From the NCBI RefSeq assembly GCF_005849285.1, contig NZ_CP040517.1, positions 1,494,501 to 1,558,500 on the forward strand: a stretch of 64,000 nucleotides of DNA. The letters run 5' to 3'. The position numbers and the translations under genes were made by a program. Under the pieces are notes generated by a model. It saw only the letters and a list, made by a program, of their open reading frames with translations, ran no database searches and was not told the origin of the DNA. Positions 50,480 through 60,154 of the stretch are shown here, piece by piece. Positions within the stretch are counted from its first letter, which is position 1; each line of letters begins with the position of its first letter. This DNA comes from Luteithermobacter gelatinilyticus (GTDB lineage Bacteria; Pseudomonadota; Alphaproteobacteria; Sphingomonadales; Emcibacteraceae).

Positions 50480-50902
50480 ATGGAAATCAAAGGACCCGGA
50501 AAAATCTCCACGCCAGGAGTGAGCCGGAAAAAAGACAAGAAAGCGACAGATAAAGCCGGTTTCCAGAAACAGCTCTCCACCGAGGAAACATCCGCCAGCG
50601 CCGGGCTCAGTGGAACCGCACCGCTTACAGCGGTGACCTCTTTACTGGCCCTGCAGGAAGCGGGCACGGCCACCGATGGGCGGTCCCGTGGCGTCGCACG
50701 GGCAGAAGAACTTCTGGATCATCTGGAAGCCATCAGGACAGGACTGCTGATCGGGCAAATCCCCGTCCAGAAACTACGTGACGTTGCAAAAGTGGTCAAT
50801 CAACAGCGCGGAGTCGTTAATGATAAAGCGCTGGAGAGCCTTCTTGATGACATAGAACTGCGGGTCAAGGTTGAACTGGCGAAACTTGAAATGATTGACT
50901 AA
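50480..50902 (+). CDS. fliX: flagellar assembly regulator FliX
   Basis: 140 residues. FliX pattern: MEIKGPGKISTPGVSRKKD at the start, and in the C-terminal half RAEELLDHLEAIRTGLLIGQIP and LESLLDDIELRVKVELAKLE. In Caulobacter FliX couples basal-body assembly to the activator FlbD and helps assemble the P ring. The divergent pairing with flgI is conserved. AGAAGGA precedes the ATG. Confidence 0.93.
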   Translation: MEIKGPGKISTPGVSRKKDKKATDKAGFQKQLSTEETSASAGLSGTAPLTAVTSLLALQEAGTATDGRSRGVARAEELLDHLEAIRTGLLIGQIPVQKLRDVAKVVNQQRGVVNDKALESLLDDIELRVKVELAKLEMID

Positions 50903-51074
50903 AAAGTTGATTCTAAAGGACTAATAATCCATTTTCCAGCTCTGATATTTCTCTTACCTTCTCGTAATACGCACAAAACGGAAAATTGCTTCAAATGCTT
51001 CTTGAAAAGTAGGGGGGAGTTGATTAGGTTGTGTGCGAAATTAACATAATAAGGTCAAAGATCAGAGGTGCTGG

Positions 51075-51491
51075 ATGACAGTCGAGTTGCCTGAGGGATA
51101 CAAACCGTCTGCAGATGAAGAGTTTATGAACCCTATGCAGGTTGAGTATTTTCGGCGGAAATTGCTCAAATGGAAAGAGGATATTCTGCGTGATTCCAAA
51201 GAAACGCTGAATCACCTTCAGGAAGATAGTCTCAAGGAACCTGATATTGCAGACCGCGCCTCGTCTGAAACAGACTGGTCTGTGGAATTGAGAACCCGCG
51301 ACCGTCAACGCAAGCTGATTGCCAAGATTGACGCCGCCTTGGAGCGCATCCGCAAAGGTGAATATGGCTATTGTGAGGTGACCGGTGAACCCATCAGCCT
51401 GGAACGGCTGGATGCCCGTCCCATTGCCACCATGACCCTGGAAGCCCAGGAAATGCATGAAAAATACGAAAAGGTGCACCGGGACGACTGA
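51075..51491 (+). CDS. dksA: RNA polymerase-binding transcription factor DksA
   Basis: 138 residues with the coiled-coil stalk (YFRRKLLKWKEDILRDSKET, and DRASSETDWSVELRTRDRQRK) bearing the acidic tip (EPDIADRAS), then the globular end GEYGYCEVTGEPISLERLDA and RPIATMT. Of the four zinc cysteines only C100 remains; the others are T103, A118 and T121. Cys-poor DksA proteins are usual in alphaproteobacteria. It works with ppGpp to tune promoters. Confidence 0.95.
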   Translation: MTVELPEGYKPSADEEFMNPMQVEYFRRKLLKWKEDILRDSKETLNHLQEDSLKEPDIADRASSETDWSVELRTRDRQRKLIAKIDAALERIRKGEYGYCEVTGEPISLERLDARPIATMTLEAQEMHEKYEKVHRDD

Positions 51492-51574
51492 TCTTCGTTA
51501 CACGTCACGGACCTTGCACCTACAAAACATTCTACCCTGTGGCGGTTGGAGTGCCCGCGGTTCTTTTTCATGTC

Positions 51575-51592
51575 ATTCACAATTCATTCTAA
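51575..51592 (+). repeat. half copy of the 38-bp repeat
   Basis: Only TTCACAATTCATTCTA, the right arm with part of the centre, is present. It lies between dksA and the convergent thioesterase gene. Confidence 0.7.
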
Positions 51593-51639
51593 TAAAATAT
51601 CCGGCAGTTGAATTTTCTACATCGGCACGGGCAGAGCGA

Positions 51640-52032
51640 TCAGTCCTTTTTATGGATGGGGGTTGGTTTGTGATCTTCATTCAGGGCAACAAACACAAAA
51701 TCCCCTTCGGTGACTTTGATTTCTTCTTTCAGGCCCCGACGCATCACCATAACCTCAATATGGATGGTGATGGAGGTGGTGCCGACCCGGACGATATCGG
51801 TATAGACACTGAGCCAGTCGCCCGGCAACACAGGGGCGTGAAATTTCATGGCTTCCACGGCCACAGTCGCCACGGGTCCGCCCACATATCTGATGGCTTC
51901 AATTCCCGCCGCCATGTCCATTTGCGATAAAATCCAGCCACCGAAAATATGACCATTGGCATTTAGATTGGAATAACTGGGGATGGTGCGAATGGTGGGC
52001 TGTCTATGAAATTTATCGTCAAAATCGCTCAT
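51640..52032 (-). CDS. acyl-CoA thioesterase, hotdog fold (YciA-like)
   Basis: 130 residues. IRTIPSYSNLNANGHIFGGWILSQMDMA carries the catalytic region of the YciA/cytosolic acyl-CoA hydrolase group (NxNGxIFGGWxLxxMD), and KFHAPVLPGDWLSVYTDIVR follows. Such enzymes hydrolyse short- to long-chain acyl-CoA. No partner gene is evident; it is convergent with dksA. Confidence 0.93.
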   Translation of the reverse strand: MSDFDDKFHRQPTIRTIPSYSNLNANGHIFGGWILSQMDMAAGIEAIRYVGGPVATVAVEAMKFHAPVLPGDWLSVYTDIVRVGTTSITIHIEVMVMRRGLKEEIKVTEGDFVFVALNEDHKPTPIHKKD

Positions 52033-52107
52033 TTTTCTATTTCCTGCTGTAACGCGCTGTTCTGATGGTGTTATCCTGATTCTGGTATCTTGTCCGGGGG
52101 TGGGCGT

Positions 52108-52803
52108 TCAGATTTTTCGGCCCATCCAGATGACCCGACCCAAAATATCCAGGCTCTCAGGTTCGCACCCCGACCAGCTTTCATAATGTGGATTGTCGCT
52201 TTTGATGCTGCATAGACCCGTGACGGGATTTAGGGATATTCTTTTGACCAGCAGCATATCATCATTGCGCAGGACATAAATGCCGTCATTACGGATTTTT
52301 TTTTCTGTCATGTCCACCAGAATATGATCCCCGTCAACCAGCGTTGGCGCCATTGAATCGCCTGATACCGTAATCACCGCCAGATCTTCTTCACTGGCAT
52401 TCGAGCTATCGCGAATCCAGCTTTTCCGAAAAGCCAGTCGGTTATGCACGTCGTTGTTTTCGGCAAACGCACCGCTGCCGGCGGCGGCCTGGACATCATA
52501 TACGTTAACCAGAATATAATCCGATGGTTGAAAATCTGCCGGAAAGTGAGGAGAAGCTTGTCCCGGCGTAGGAAAATCCTCCGGTGAACCAAAATAATCT
52601 GCCGGCAGATCAAAATGTTCAAGGATGGTGTTCAGGTCTTCCTGATTCAAACATTTGGGCACACCGCGTTTGATGAACTGCTGTATATAGGCGTGATTTT
52701 TTCCTATCAGCGCCGATATGGAGGCATAATCATCTCGGGAGCTTGTCCGGATCAGATGGTCAAGGCGCTCCCTTACCTGCTTGTAATAAGACGTATAATC
52801 CAT
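52108..52803 (-). CDS. XRE-type repressor with S24 (LexA-like) peptidase domain
   Basis: 231 residues from ATG 52803 behind AGGAG. The N-terminal 70 residues form a helix-turn-helix (YASISALIGKNHAYIQQFIKRG). The C-terminal domain is a LexA/CI-type self-cleaving peptidase with Ser150 in VSGDSMAPTLVDGD and Lys187 in LLVKRI. Such proteins are repressors inactivated by RecA-driven cleavage; here no prophage accompanies it, so it is a chromosomal regulator of unknown target. It is not the housekeeping LexA, whose DNA-binding domain differs. Confidence 0.9.
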   Translation of the reverse strand: MDYTSYYKQVRERLDHLIRTSSRDDYASISALIGKNHAYIQQFIKRGVPKCLNQEDLNTILEHFDLPADYFGSPEDFPTPGQASPHFPADFQPSDYILVNVYDVQAAAGSGAFAENNDVHNRLAFRKSWIRDSSNASEEDLAVITVSGDSMAPTLVDGDHILVDMTEKKIRNDGIYVLRNDDMLLVKRISLNPVTGLCSIKSDNPHYESWSGCEPESLDILGRVIWMGRKI

Positions 52804-52894
52804 GGAAGCTCCTGATCGAGAAGGGAAAGGCTTTATAGGACTATACCACATTATTCTCCAAAATACAGGAGATAGTAACGGGGCGGATAGGATT

Positions 52895-52932
52895 TAGAAT
52901 GAATTGTGAATAGGTTGGCTCAATTCACTCTA
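52895..52932 (-). repeat. 38-bp palindromic repeat, reverse copy
   Basis: Arms TAGAATGAATTG and CAATTCACTCTA around TGAATAGGTTGGCT. It lies just downstream of the GGDEF-EAL gene. Confidence 0.9.
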
Positions 52933-52942
52933 GAACAAAGAA

Positions 52943-54700
52943 TTACCGGGAATTATGGCCGCCGGCGATGAAGTTTTCTGCCTCAGAAGCGGGCAGGGGA
53001 GGAGCGATAAGGAACCCCTGTCCGGCATGACAGCCCAATTGGCGCAGGATCAGCAACTGTTCCTGCTGTTCAATCCCTTCGGCCACCAGATCAAGTCCCA
53101 GGGTTGTCGCCAGGTTGCTGATGATATGCACAAGTTTTTGGCTGTCCTCGTTACGGTTCATGTCCATAATGAAGCTGCGATCAATTTTCAATGTATCTAT
53201 GGGAAAGCGGTGCAGATAGCTGAGGGATGAATATCCGGTGCCAAAATCATCAATGGCGAGTTGCAGTCCCAAGGATTTCAGATCGAGCAGAATATCCCGG
53301 GCCTGGTCTGCATTTTCCACCAAGCTGGATTCGGTAATTTCCAGTTTTAGATGGTGACCTTCCAGTCCGGAATGGCGCAACGCATCACGGGCAACCGCCA
53401 TTACGTCATCCTGGGTGATTTGCATATTAGAAACATTCACATTGATCATCAGCGCCCCGGCTTCCGGATATTTTTTGATCCACTCACTGAGTTGCTGGCA
53501 CGCGGTGGTCATACACCAGCGTCCCATTGGCAGAATCAGACCGCTTTCCTCGGCAAGCGGAATAAACTCTGCCGGAGAGACGGCACCCCGTTCCGGGTGG
53601 TTCCAGCGAGATAAGGCTTCAAATCCGATGAGGGTACCGCTGGCAAGATTGATAATGGGCTGATAATAAACTTCAAGTTCCCGGTTATCTATGGCCACGC
53701 CCAATTCTGTCTCCAGCTTCAGGATCGACTGGGCTCGGCTTTTGATTTCCGGTTTATAGACCAGGGTCCGGTCGGTGCTCAGCCCGTTAATGCGTTGCAT
53801 TGCAGTATGGGCATCCTGGAGCAGTTCGATAAGGTTATGCAAGGTGGAGGTTCCGGAAGAAATGCCAATGGTGGCGGCCACCTGAATTTTCTGATTCCCC
53901 AGATGAATCTTTTTTGTCAGTTCATGATGAATTTGGCGAGCAAGGGCAACAGCTTCATTTTCCGCAGAATCATACGCCTCGTCATTTAAAAGTATGACAA
54001 ATTTGTCGCCATCAAAGCGGGCCAGGAGTCCTTCGGGGGGCAGGCAGGACTGAATTTTCTGAGCAATCATTTTCAACAGCTCATCACCCGCTTCATAACC
54101 GTAACTCTCATTAATACGCTGGAGCTTGAAAATATTGATAAACAGAACAGCCGCGTCGCCGGGAGGCAGGTCATCGCCAAACCTGTCCTCTATCACCTGA
54201 TAAAAATAATGTTTGTTTGGAAGATTGGTGAGACTGTCAAAATAATTGTAACGTTCAACTTCCTGCTCAAATTTCAGTTCCAGCCCTCTATCGGCACTCA
54301 ACAACATGATCTTTTGAAGCGCGCCGTTCAATCCTTTGATCGGCAGAAGGCGACAATAAAGTGAACATTCCTGCCCGTCAGGTGTTTTGTACTGCCAATA
54401 AAAGTCTTGGGTTTCCTGCGTCCGGCAAACCAGATCCACTTGTTTTTGAAGTTGACCATGGTCCTGCAGCCAAATCAATTCGTCGAGTTTTTTTTCAAGA
54501 GGGGTATTTTCGCGGTAACTGAGGATCTTGAGAAGTTCATCATTACAGCAAGAGAAACAGAAATTTCTCTTATTCGCGCAAAGTGTAAGTTCCGCTACGC
54601 CATCAGCCAGGCGCCGTTTATTGAAACCGGCATTGTCTCTGACTTTGAAACGCGGCTTGTGATCCCTGAAAAGAAATGGCGCAGCAATCTTGTGCAGCAT
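52943..54700 (-). CDS. PAS-GGDEF-EAL protein with degenerate GGDEF, probable c-di-GMP phosphodiesterase
   Basis: 585 residues. The N-terminal 150 look PAS-like (FCFSCCNDELLKILSYREN). A GGDEF domain begins at FDSLTNLPNKHYF, but its signature is RFDGDKFVI instead of GGDEF, so cyclase activity should be lost. The EAL domain keeps all key parts: FEALSRWNHPERG, INVNVSNMQ, LEITESSLVE, DDFGTGYSSLSY, KIDRSFI and AEGIEQQEQ. Expected activity: hydrolysis of c-di-GMP, perhaps GTP-modulated. No membrane helices are present, so it is cytosolic. Confidence 0.92.
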   Translation of the reverse strand: MLHKIAAPFLFRDHKPRFKVRDNAGFNKRRLADGVAELTLCANKRNFCFSCCNDELLKILSYRENTPLEKKLDELIWLQDHGQLQKQVDLVCRTQETQDFYWQYKTPDGQECSLYCRLLPIKGLNGALQKIMLLSADRGLELKFEQEVERYNYFDSLTNLPNKHYFYQVIEDRFGDDLPPGDAAVLFINIFKLQRINESYGYEAGDELLKMIAQKIQSCLPPEGLLARFDGDKFVILLNDEAYDSAENEAVALARQIHHELTKKIHLGNQKIQVAATIGISSGTSTLHNLIELLQDAHTAMQRINGLSTDRTLVYKPEIKSRAQSILKLETELGVAIDNRELEVYYQPIINLASGTLIGFEALSRWNHPERGAVSPAEFIPLAEESGLILPMGRWCMTTACQQLSEWIKKYPEAGALMINVNVSNMQITQDDVMAVARDALRHSGLEGHHLKLEITESSLVENADQARDILLDLKSLGLQLAIDDFGTGYSSLSYLHRFPIDTLKIDRSFIMDMNRNEDSQKLVHIISNLATTLGLDLVAEGIEQQEQLLILRQLGCHAGQGFLIAPPLPASEAENFIAGGHNSR

Positions 54701-54808
54701 GCCTGTAGTTTCACCCCATCACAATACGAAGGAAGTTGTATTTGTTATCTTCGCCCCCATAAAGGACAGGGTGAACCCATTCGGTAAATATTTAGTAAAA
54801 ATCTGTAA

Positions 54809-57800
54809 TTACGAACATCCGCTTGTCGATCCGCAGGTATCGCATTTCAGACATGTACCGTTTCTGACCATGGTGAAGTTTCCGCATTCACCGCAGGCAT
54901 CACCTTCATATCCTTTCATGCGGGCCTGAACGATCCTGTCGGTGACACTTTCCGTTACCCTTTGGGTGGTGGTCTGCACGACACCGGCATTGACCGCTGT
55001 GGTGGTGGTTTCCACGCTTACAGAAGCACTTATAGGGTCGCTTGCGGCCTGTTCACTGGCCTGTCCCTTGGTTTTCGTATTTAACACATACAGATTGCTT
55101 TTACGCACATAACCGGTGCTGGCCAGTTCCATCATGCGGTCAAGGTTTTTCCCCGATGCTTCGGCAGAAAACGCCGGTGCAGCGGATGCATCACCGGTGC
55201 CAATGGAATCAGGCAGCAGGTCTTCCGGATCCACATGCGCCAAATCATTCCGCCCCAGATAAGAAACGGCCAATTCACGGAAAATATAATCCAGAACAGA
55301 GGTGGCCATCTTAATAGCGTCATTGCCAACAACCTGGCCTGACGGTTCAAAACGGGTAAAGGTGAAGGCATCGACATATTCTTCGAGCGGCACCCCATAT
55401 TGCAGGCCAATGGACAGCGCAATGGCAAAATTGTTCATGAGGCTGCGGAAAGCGGCGCCTTCCTTGTGCATGTCGATAAAGATCTCGCCCAGTCTGCCGT
55501 CATCATACTCGCCGGTTCTGAGATAAACTTTATGCCCTCCCACCATGGCTTTCTGGGTATATCCCTTGCGGCGACTGGGCAGTTTTTGCCGTCTGGCTGG
55601 TCCTTGCTGTTCGACAATACGTTCGACGATGCGTTCCGCCACAATCCGGGTTTTCTCAGCCTGGGACTTGTCTTCCGCCAGATCGTCTTCCTTGAGCAGG
55701 GAAGTATTCAAAGGCTGGCTGAGTTTTGAGCCGTCCCGGTATAGCGCATTGGCCTTCAAGCCCAGCCGCCAGGAGAGCATATAGGCCTTCTTGCAGTCTT
55801 CGACAGTTGCCGAGGCCGGCATATTGATGGTTTTCGAAATCGCCCCGGAAATGAACGGCTGGGCCGCCGCCATCATGCGAATATGGCTTTCCGCACTTAA
55901 GTAACGTTTGCCGATTTTGCCGCAAGGGTTGGCGCAATCAAAGACCGGCAGATGCTGTTCCTTCAGATGTGGCGCCCCTTCCAGGGTCATGGTGCCGGTA
56001 CAATACAGATTGGCTTCCTCGATCTGCTTTTTACTGAACCCTAGAGCTTCCAGCATGTTAAAGGACAGATCATTCAGCTGTTCTTCTGAGAAGCCCAGCA
56101 CATCCCGACAGAAGTCCTTGCCCAGAACCCAGTGATTAAAGGCAAAACTGATATCAAACGCTCCTTTGATATTCTCTTCCAAAATATCCAGCTGTGCTTC
56201 GGAGAAACCTTTTTCCTTCAGGCTTTCCGGGTTAATATGCGGGGCGCCATGCAGGGTGCCGTGACCAACCGCATATTTGGCCATTTCATCAATCTGTTTC
56301 GGGGTGTACCCCAGTGTTTTCAACGCCTGGGGCACCAGGCGATTGATGATCTTAAAATGTCCGCCGCCCGCGAGCTTTTTGTATTTCACCAGCGCAAAGT
56401 CCGGTTCAATGCCGGTTGTGTCGCAATCCATAACCAGGCCGATGGTGCCCGTGGGCGCGATCACCGTGGTCTGAGCGTTGCGATAACCGTGCAGGGTGCC
56501 GATTTCCAATGCCTGATCCCAGGCTGCCCCTGCTGCCGTGGCAATTTCAGGGAAGGGGCAATTGACAATATCGAGCGGCACCGGGATGGTCTGTAACTCT
56601 TCATAACCATCTGTTTTGCCCCAGGCGGCGCGACGGTGATTGCGGATTACCCGGAGCATAGAATCACTGTTTTTTTCATAGGCTGGGAAACTGCCCAGTT
56701 CCCGAGCCATTTCCGCAGAAGTGCGATAGGCCGCTCCGGTCATTAGCGCGGTGATGGCGCCACACAGGGCACGGCCTTCGTCACTGTCATAGGAATAGCC
56801 AGAGGCCATGATCAGACCGCCAATATTGGCATATCCAAGACCAAGTGTGCGGAAATCATAGCTGCGCTGGGCAATTTCCTTTGAAGGGAACTGCGCCATC
56901 AGCACGGAAATTTCCAGCGCCATGGTCCAAAGACGTACGGCATGTTCAAAAGAGTCCACATCAAAACGTTCCTCGCGCCCGCGGAATTTCATCAAATTGA
57001 GTGACGCCAAATTACAGGCCGTATCATCCAGAAACATATATTCGGAACAGGGGTTGGAGGCCCGGATTTCCCCTGATTCGGGGCAAGTGTGCCAATCATT
57101 GATGGTGGTATGAAACTGCAATCCCGGATCGGCACATTGCCAGGCCGATAATGCAATATCATCCCACAGCGCCTGCGCCTTGACCGTTTTGGCCACTGAA
57201 TGGTTGCCCCCCCGGTGAATCAGTGCCCAGTCCCGGTCTTCTTCGACAGCCCGCATAAAATCGTCGGTTACCCGCACAGAGTTGTTGGAGTTCTGCCCGG
57301 AAACCGTCATATAGGCTTCAGAATCCCAGTCCGTATCATAGGTTTCAAATTCAATTTCCGTGAAACCTTGTCGGGCGAACTGGATCACCCGCTGGATATA
57401 ATTTTCCGGTATCATGGCGTTGCGGGCGGCAATAATGGCGGTTTTCAGATGCGGATTTTTATGCGCCTCGTAACGATCCTCTTCGGAGAGGTCTTCCTGC
57501 TGGCAGGCGTTCATGACTTCCCTGAGGTGGTTGGCCGTGATTTTGGAGCCAGCCACCAGCGCGGCAACTTTTTGCTCTTCGCGAACTTTCCAGTTGATGA
57601 AATCCTCTATATCGGGATGGTCAATATCCACAATCACCATTTTTGCGGCACGCCGGGTAGTGCCGCCGGATTTGATGGCCCCGGCGGCGCGATCGCCGAT
57701 TTTCAGGAAACTCATCAATCCGGAAGATTTGCCCCCGCCAGACAGAGGTTCGCCTTGCCCACGAATGTTTGAAAAGTTGCTGCCCGTGCCGGACCCGTAT

Positions 57801-58477
57801 TTAAACAGACGCGCTTCACGTGTCCAAAGATCCATAATCCCGCCTTCATTAACCAGATCATCTTCGACGCTCTGGATAAAGCAGGCATGGGGTTGCGGGT
57901 GTTCGTAAGCACTCCTGGAGCGGGTTAATTTGCCTGTCTGATAGTCCACATAATAATGTCCCTGAGCCGGACCGTCGATGCCATATGCCCAATGAAGACC
58001 GGTATTAAACCATTGAGGAGAATTGGGGGCGCACATTTGTGTAGCCAGCATGTAGCGCATTTCATCAAAAAATGCCCGGGCATCCGATTCTTCCGTGAAA
58101 TATCCCCCTTTCCAGCCCCAGTAGGTCCAGGTGCCGGCCAGGCGGTCAAACACCTGCTTGGCGCTGCGTTCCGGGCCATATCTTTTCTCTGCGGGCAACG
58201 CTTCAAGAGCTTCCTTATCCGCTTCATGCCGCCATAGCCAGCTGGGTACATCGGGCTCCTCAACCGCCTTCAAACAGGACGGCACACCGGCTTTGCGGAA
58301 ATATTTCTGGGCAATGATATCGGTGGCCACCTGACTCCAGTCCGCCGGCACCTCAATATCTTTCAGCTCGAAGACGATACTGCCATCCGGATTGCGGATT
58401 TCGCTATTGGCAGAACGAAAGTCAAGCCCATGATAGGGAGACTGATCTGGTGAAGTAAAACGACGGTTGATTCTCAT
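54809..58477 (-). CDS. nrdJ: vitamin B12-dependent (class II) ribonucleotide reductase
   Basis: 1222 residues from ATG 58477; the frame extends eight codons further. Core motifs: [75 protein letters not shown] and [20 protein letters not shown]. The C-terminus ends in a cysteine cluster (CGECGNF and [13 protein letters not shown]) that resupplies reducing power. The enzyme makes deoxynucleotides with adenosylcobalamin, with or without oxygen. I see no cobalamin riboswitch upstream. Confidence 0.96.
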   Translation of the reverse strand: MRINRRFTSPDQSPYHGLDFRSANSEIRNPDGSIVFELKDIEVPADWSQVATDIIAQKYFRKAGVPSCLKAVEEPDVPSWLWRHEADKEALEALPAEKRYGPERSAKQVFDRLAGTWTYWGWKGGYFTEESDARAFFDEMRYMLATQMCAPNSPQWFNTGLHWAYGIDGPAQGHYYVDYQTGKLTRSRSAYEHPQPHACFIQSVEDDLVNEGGIMDLWTREARLFKYGSGTGSNFSNIRGQGEPLSGGGKSSGLMSFLKIGDRAAGAIKSGGTTRRAAKMVIVDIDHPDIEDFINWKVREEQKVAALVAGSKITANHLREVMNACQQEDLSEEDRYEAHKNPHLKTAIIAARNAMIPENYIQRVIQFARQGFTEIEFETYDTDWDSEAYMTVSGQNSNNSVRVTDDFMRAVEEDRDWALIHRGGNHSVAKTVKAQALWDDIALSAWQCADPGLQFHTTINDWHTCPESGEIRASNPCSEYMFLDDTACNLASLNLMKFRGREERFDVDSFEHAVRLWTMALEISVLMAQFPSKEIAQRSYDFRTLGLGYANIGGLIMASGYSYDSDEGRALCGAITALMTGAAYRTSAEMARELGSFPAYEKNSDSMLRVIRNHRRAAWGKTDGYEELQTIPVPLDIVNCPFPEIATAAGAAWDQALEIGTLHGYRNAQTTVIAPTGTIGLVMDCDTTGIEPDFALVKYKKLAGGGHFKIINRLVPQALKTLGYTPKQIDEMAKYAVGHGTLHGAPHINPESLKEKGFSEAQLDILEENIKGAFDISFAFNHWVLGKDFCRDVLGFSEEQLNDLSFNMLEALGFSKKQIEEANLYCTGTMTLEGAPHLKEQHLPVFDCANPCGKIGKRYLSAESHIRMMAAAQPFISGAISKTINMPASATVEDCKKAYMLSWRLGLKANALYRDGSKLSQPLNTSLLKEDDLAEDKSQAEKTRIVAERIVERIVEQQGPARRQKLPSRRKGYTQKAMVGGHKVYLRTGEYDDGRLGEIFIDMHKEGAAFRSLMNNFAIALSIGLQYGVPLEEYVDAFTFTRFEPSGQVVGNDAIKMATSVLDYIFRELAVSYLGRNDLAHVDPEDLLPDSIGTGDASAAPAFSAEASGKNLDRMMELASTGYVRKSNLYVLNTKTKGQASEQAASDPISASVSVETTTTAVNAGVVQTTTQRVTESVTDRIVQARMKGYEGDACGECGNFTMVRNGTCLKCDTCGSTSGCS

Positions 58478-58724
58478 TCCTGTTCCCCGGAGTCTAGACA
58501 ATGAAACTTCTGTAACGATGAAACGTCTCTAATTGTGACTTTTCGATGATGATTTCGAGACAAAAGTCTAACCAAGTTCGGTTCCGAATAACAGATTTTT
58601 TTCTTATATATTGTGGTTGACGGAAGTTTTGTTTCTATATCTTGTGTCTCGCGAGTCGGAGCACCAAAAGCGTTCCGCCCTTGGTATACGCTGCATCCAG
58701 GGGATTGGACCGGAGGCCATAAAC
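58478..58724. other. intergenic region before the leader ORF
   Basis: About 250 bases between the divergent nrdJ and NDUFA12 genes. It is AT-rich at 58540-58620, where promoters for both directions are likely, but no pair of hexamers stands out. No repeat or riboswitch was recognised. Confidence 0.4.
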
Positions 58725-58838
58725 ATGGGCAGAACAGCAGCCAAGGAGACCGAACAGGACCGTTTTATGGTTGTTCTGTTTGCTTTGTCGCGGTATAGAA
58801 GGACAAATCCGGCAGTAGAGTGGAAATTAAGGACATGA
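58725..58838 (+). CDS. 37-residue leader ORF coupled to NDUFA12
   Basis: ATG 58725 follows CGGAGG at eight-base spacing, better than the ribosome-binding site of the next gene. The peptide, MGRTAAKETEQDRF then MVVLFALSRYRRTN, ends at TGA 58836-58838, which overlaps the ATG (58835) of the NDUFA12 gene as ATGA. This is the arrangement of translational coupling. No family is recognised; it may be a leader peptide or a small protein. Confidence 0.45.
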   Translation: MGRTAAKETEQDRFMVVLFALSRYRRTNPAVEWKLRT

Positions 58839-59218
58839 TATCCCTATTCAAACGTATTTTTACCTGGTGGAATGACAGCACCATTGGCACCATGCTTTTT
58901 ACCAAAAGAAAAGGCGTCAAGGTTGGAGAGGACAATCAGGGTAATATTTATTACCGGGAAAAAGACGGCGACAAACGCTGGGTCATTTACAAGGGAGAAG
59001 TTGAGGCTTCCCGAATTCCGCCTGAATGGCATGCCTGGTTGCATTATACGATTGATGAAACCCCTGTGGAAAATCCGCCGCGGGTCAAGCCTTGGGAAAA
59101 AGAACATGAGCCCAACCCAACCGGAACGGTCAAAGCATATTTCCCCAAAGGCAGTCTGTACCGGGAAGGCCGCCGGCCGACAAGCAATGGCGATTATGAG
59201 GCTTGGACGCCCAATTAA
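58835..59218 (+). CDS. NDUFA12-family complex I accessory subunit
   Basis: 127 residues from ATG 58835; a GTG at 58820 is the alternative. FTWWNDSTIGTMLFTKRKGVKVG, then GDKRWVIYKGEVEASRIPPEWHAWLH, and the ending TSNGDYEAWTP are the signature of B17.2/NDUFA12, a supernumerary subunit of NADH dehydrogenase shared by mitochondria and alphaproteobacteria. The gene order NDUFA12, MlaD, DUF2155 and a nearby aat-acc cluster is common in this class. Confidence 0.95.
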   Translation: MISLFKRIFTWWNDSTIGTMLFTKRKGVKVGEDNQGNIYYREKDGDKRWVIYKGEVEASRIPPEWHAWLHYTIDETPVENPPRVKPWEKEHEPNPTGTVKAYFPKGSLYREGRRPTSNGDYEAWTPN

Positions 59219-59256
59219 GCCCCGTTTTTTTTAGAGGATTTTCTGGGAGTATACGA

Positions 59257-59700
59257 ATGCGAAATAACCTGGTGGAAACCCTGATGGGGCTTGTGGTCTT
59301 GTTTGTGGCCGGAACATTCCTGTATTTCGCTTATACTCACGCCAATATTGCCAACAATGGCGGATATCTTTTAAAGGCCCGCTTTAATAAGGTGGACGGC
59401 CTTTCGGTGGGCAGCGATGTTCGTATCAGCGGCATCAAGGTTGGCACAGTGGTGCGTCAGTTCATTGACCCGGAAAGTTATTGGGCGGTAGTGGAGTTCA
59501 CCGTGGATCCGTCCATTAAACTTCCGGAAGATACCTTCGCCAAGATTACTGCTGAGGGGCTTCTGGGCGGAAATTATCTGGCCCTTGACCCAGGGGGCAG
59601 TGATGAATATCTGCGGGATGGTGACGAAATCCTTGATACTCAAGGGTCTGTTGATCTCCTGGGGCTGCTGGATAAATTTGCCGGATCAGACGATGAATGA
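59257..59700 (+). CDS. MlaD-family phospholipid transport protein
   Basis: 147 residues from ATG 59257 (GGGAG upstream). One N-terminal helix (LMGLVVLFVAGTFLYFAY) anchors a periplasmic MCE domain: YLLKARFNKVDGLSVGSDVRISGIKVGTV, ending in LLGGNYLALDPGG. MlaD hexamers bind phospholipid for the Mla ABC transporter. The ATPase and permease are not adjacent; MlaC is at 30 kb. It overlaps the DUF2155 gene as ATGAATGA. Confidence 0.94.
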   Translation: MRNNLVETLMGLVVLFVAGTFLYFAYTHANIANNGGYLLKARFNKVDGLSVGSDVRISGIKVGTVVRQFIDPESYWAVVEFTVDPSIKLPEDTFAKITAEGLLGGNYLALDPGGSDEYLRDGDEILDTQGSVDLLGLLDKFAGSDDE

Positions 59701-60154
59701 GCGTCTTGTAAAAAAGACCGGAATTCTTAGTGACCTGATGATCTTGTTCGTTGCTTTGATGCCCTTATGGCCGATCAATGCTCTTAGCCAGCCCGTGAAG
59801 GAATCCCCCTCGATTTTTAAGGAAACTAGAACACCGGTGGCGGTTCTGGGCGCGTTGGACAAGATTACCACTCGCCTATCCAGCATAGAAGCCCGGCAAA
59901 ATGAAGTGGTCCGCTTCGGCACGCTGGAAATTGTCATGCGCTATTGTCGCAGCACGCCGCCGGAAGAAACCCCGGAAAGCGTGGCTTTCCTGGAAATCAC
60001 TGATGTCGGCAATGACGCGCAGCGCAAAAAAGTGTTTTCCGGCTGGATGTTTGCCTCCAGCCCGGCCGTCTCGCCTTTGGAACATCCGGTTTATGACATT
60101 TGGCTGACCAGTTGCAAAATGGTATCCGGGGATACCTCTAAAGGCAGCGAATAG
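59693..60154 (+). CDS. DUF2155-domain protein, exported
   Basis: 153 residues from ATG 59693 overlapping the MlaD stop. A signal sequence (LMILFVALMPLWPINALS) leads into the DUF2155 core: VAVLGALDKITTRLSSIEARQNE, LEIVMRYCRSTPPEETPES and [27 protein letters not shown]. Function is unknown. Its last 64 bases are antisense to the 3' end of aat, an unusually long coding overlap that includes the conserved WLTSC end. Confidence 0.9.
   Translation: MNERLVKKTGILSDLMILFVALMPLWPINALSQPVKESPSIFKETRTPVAVLGALDKITTRLSSIEARQNEVVRFGTLEIVMRYCRSTPPEETPESVAFLEITDVGNDAQRKKVFSGWMFASSPAVSPLEHPVYDIWLTSCKMVSGDTSKGSE

Noticed and set aside
52108-52803. Prophage remnant suggested by the S24 repressor
   Set aside because: No phage genes, integrase or attachment repeats flank it.
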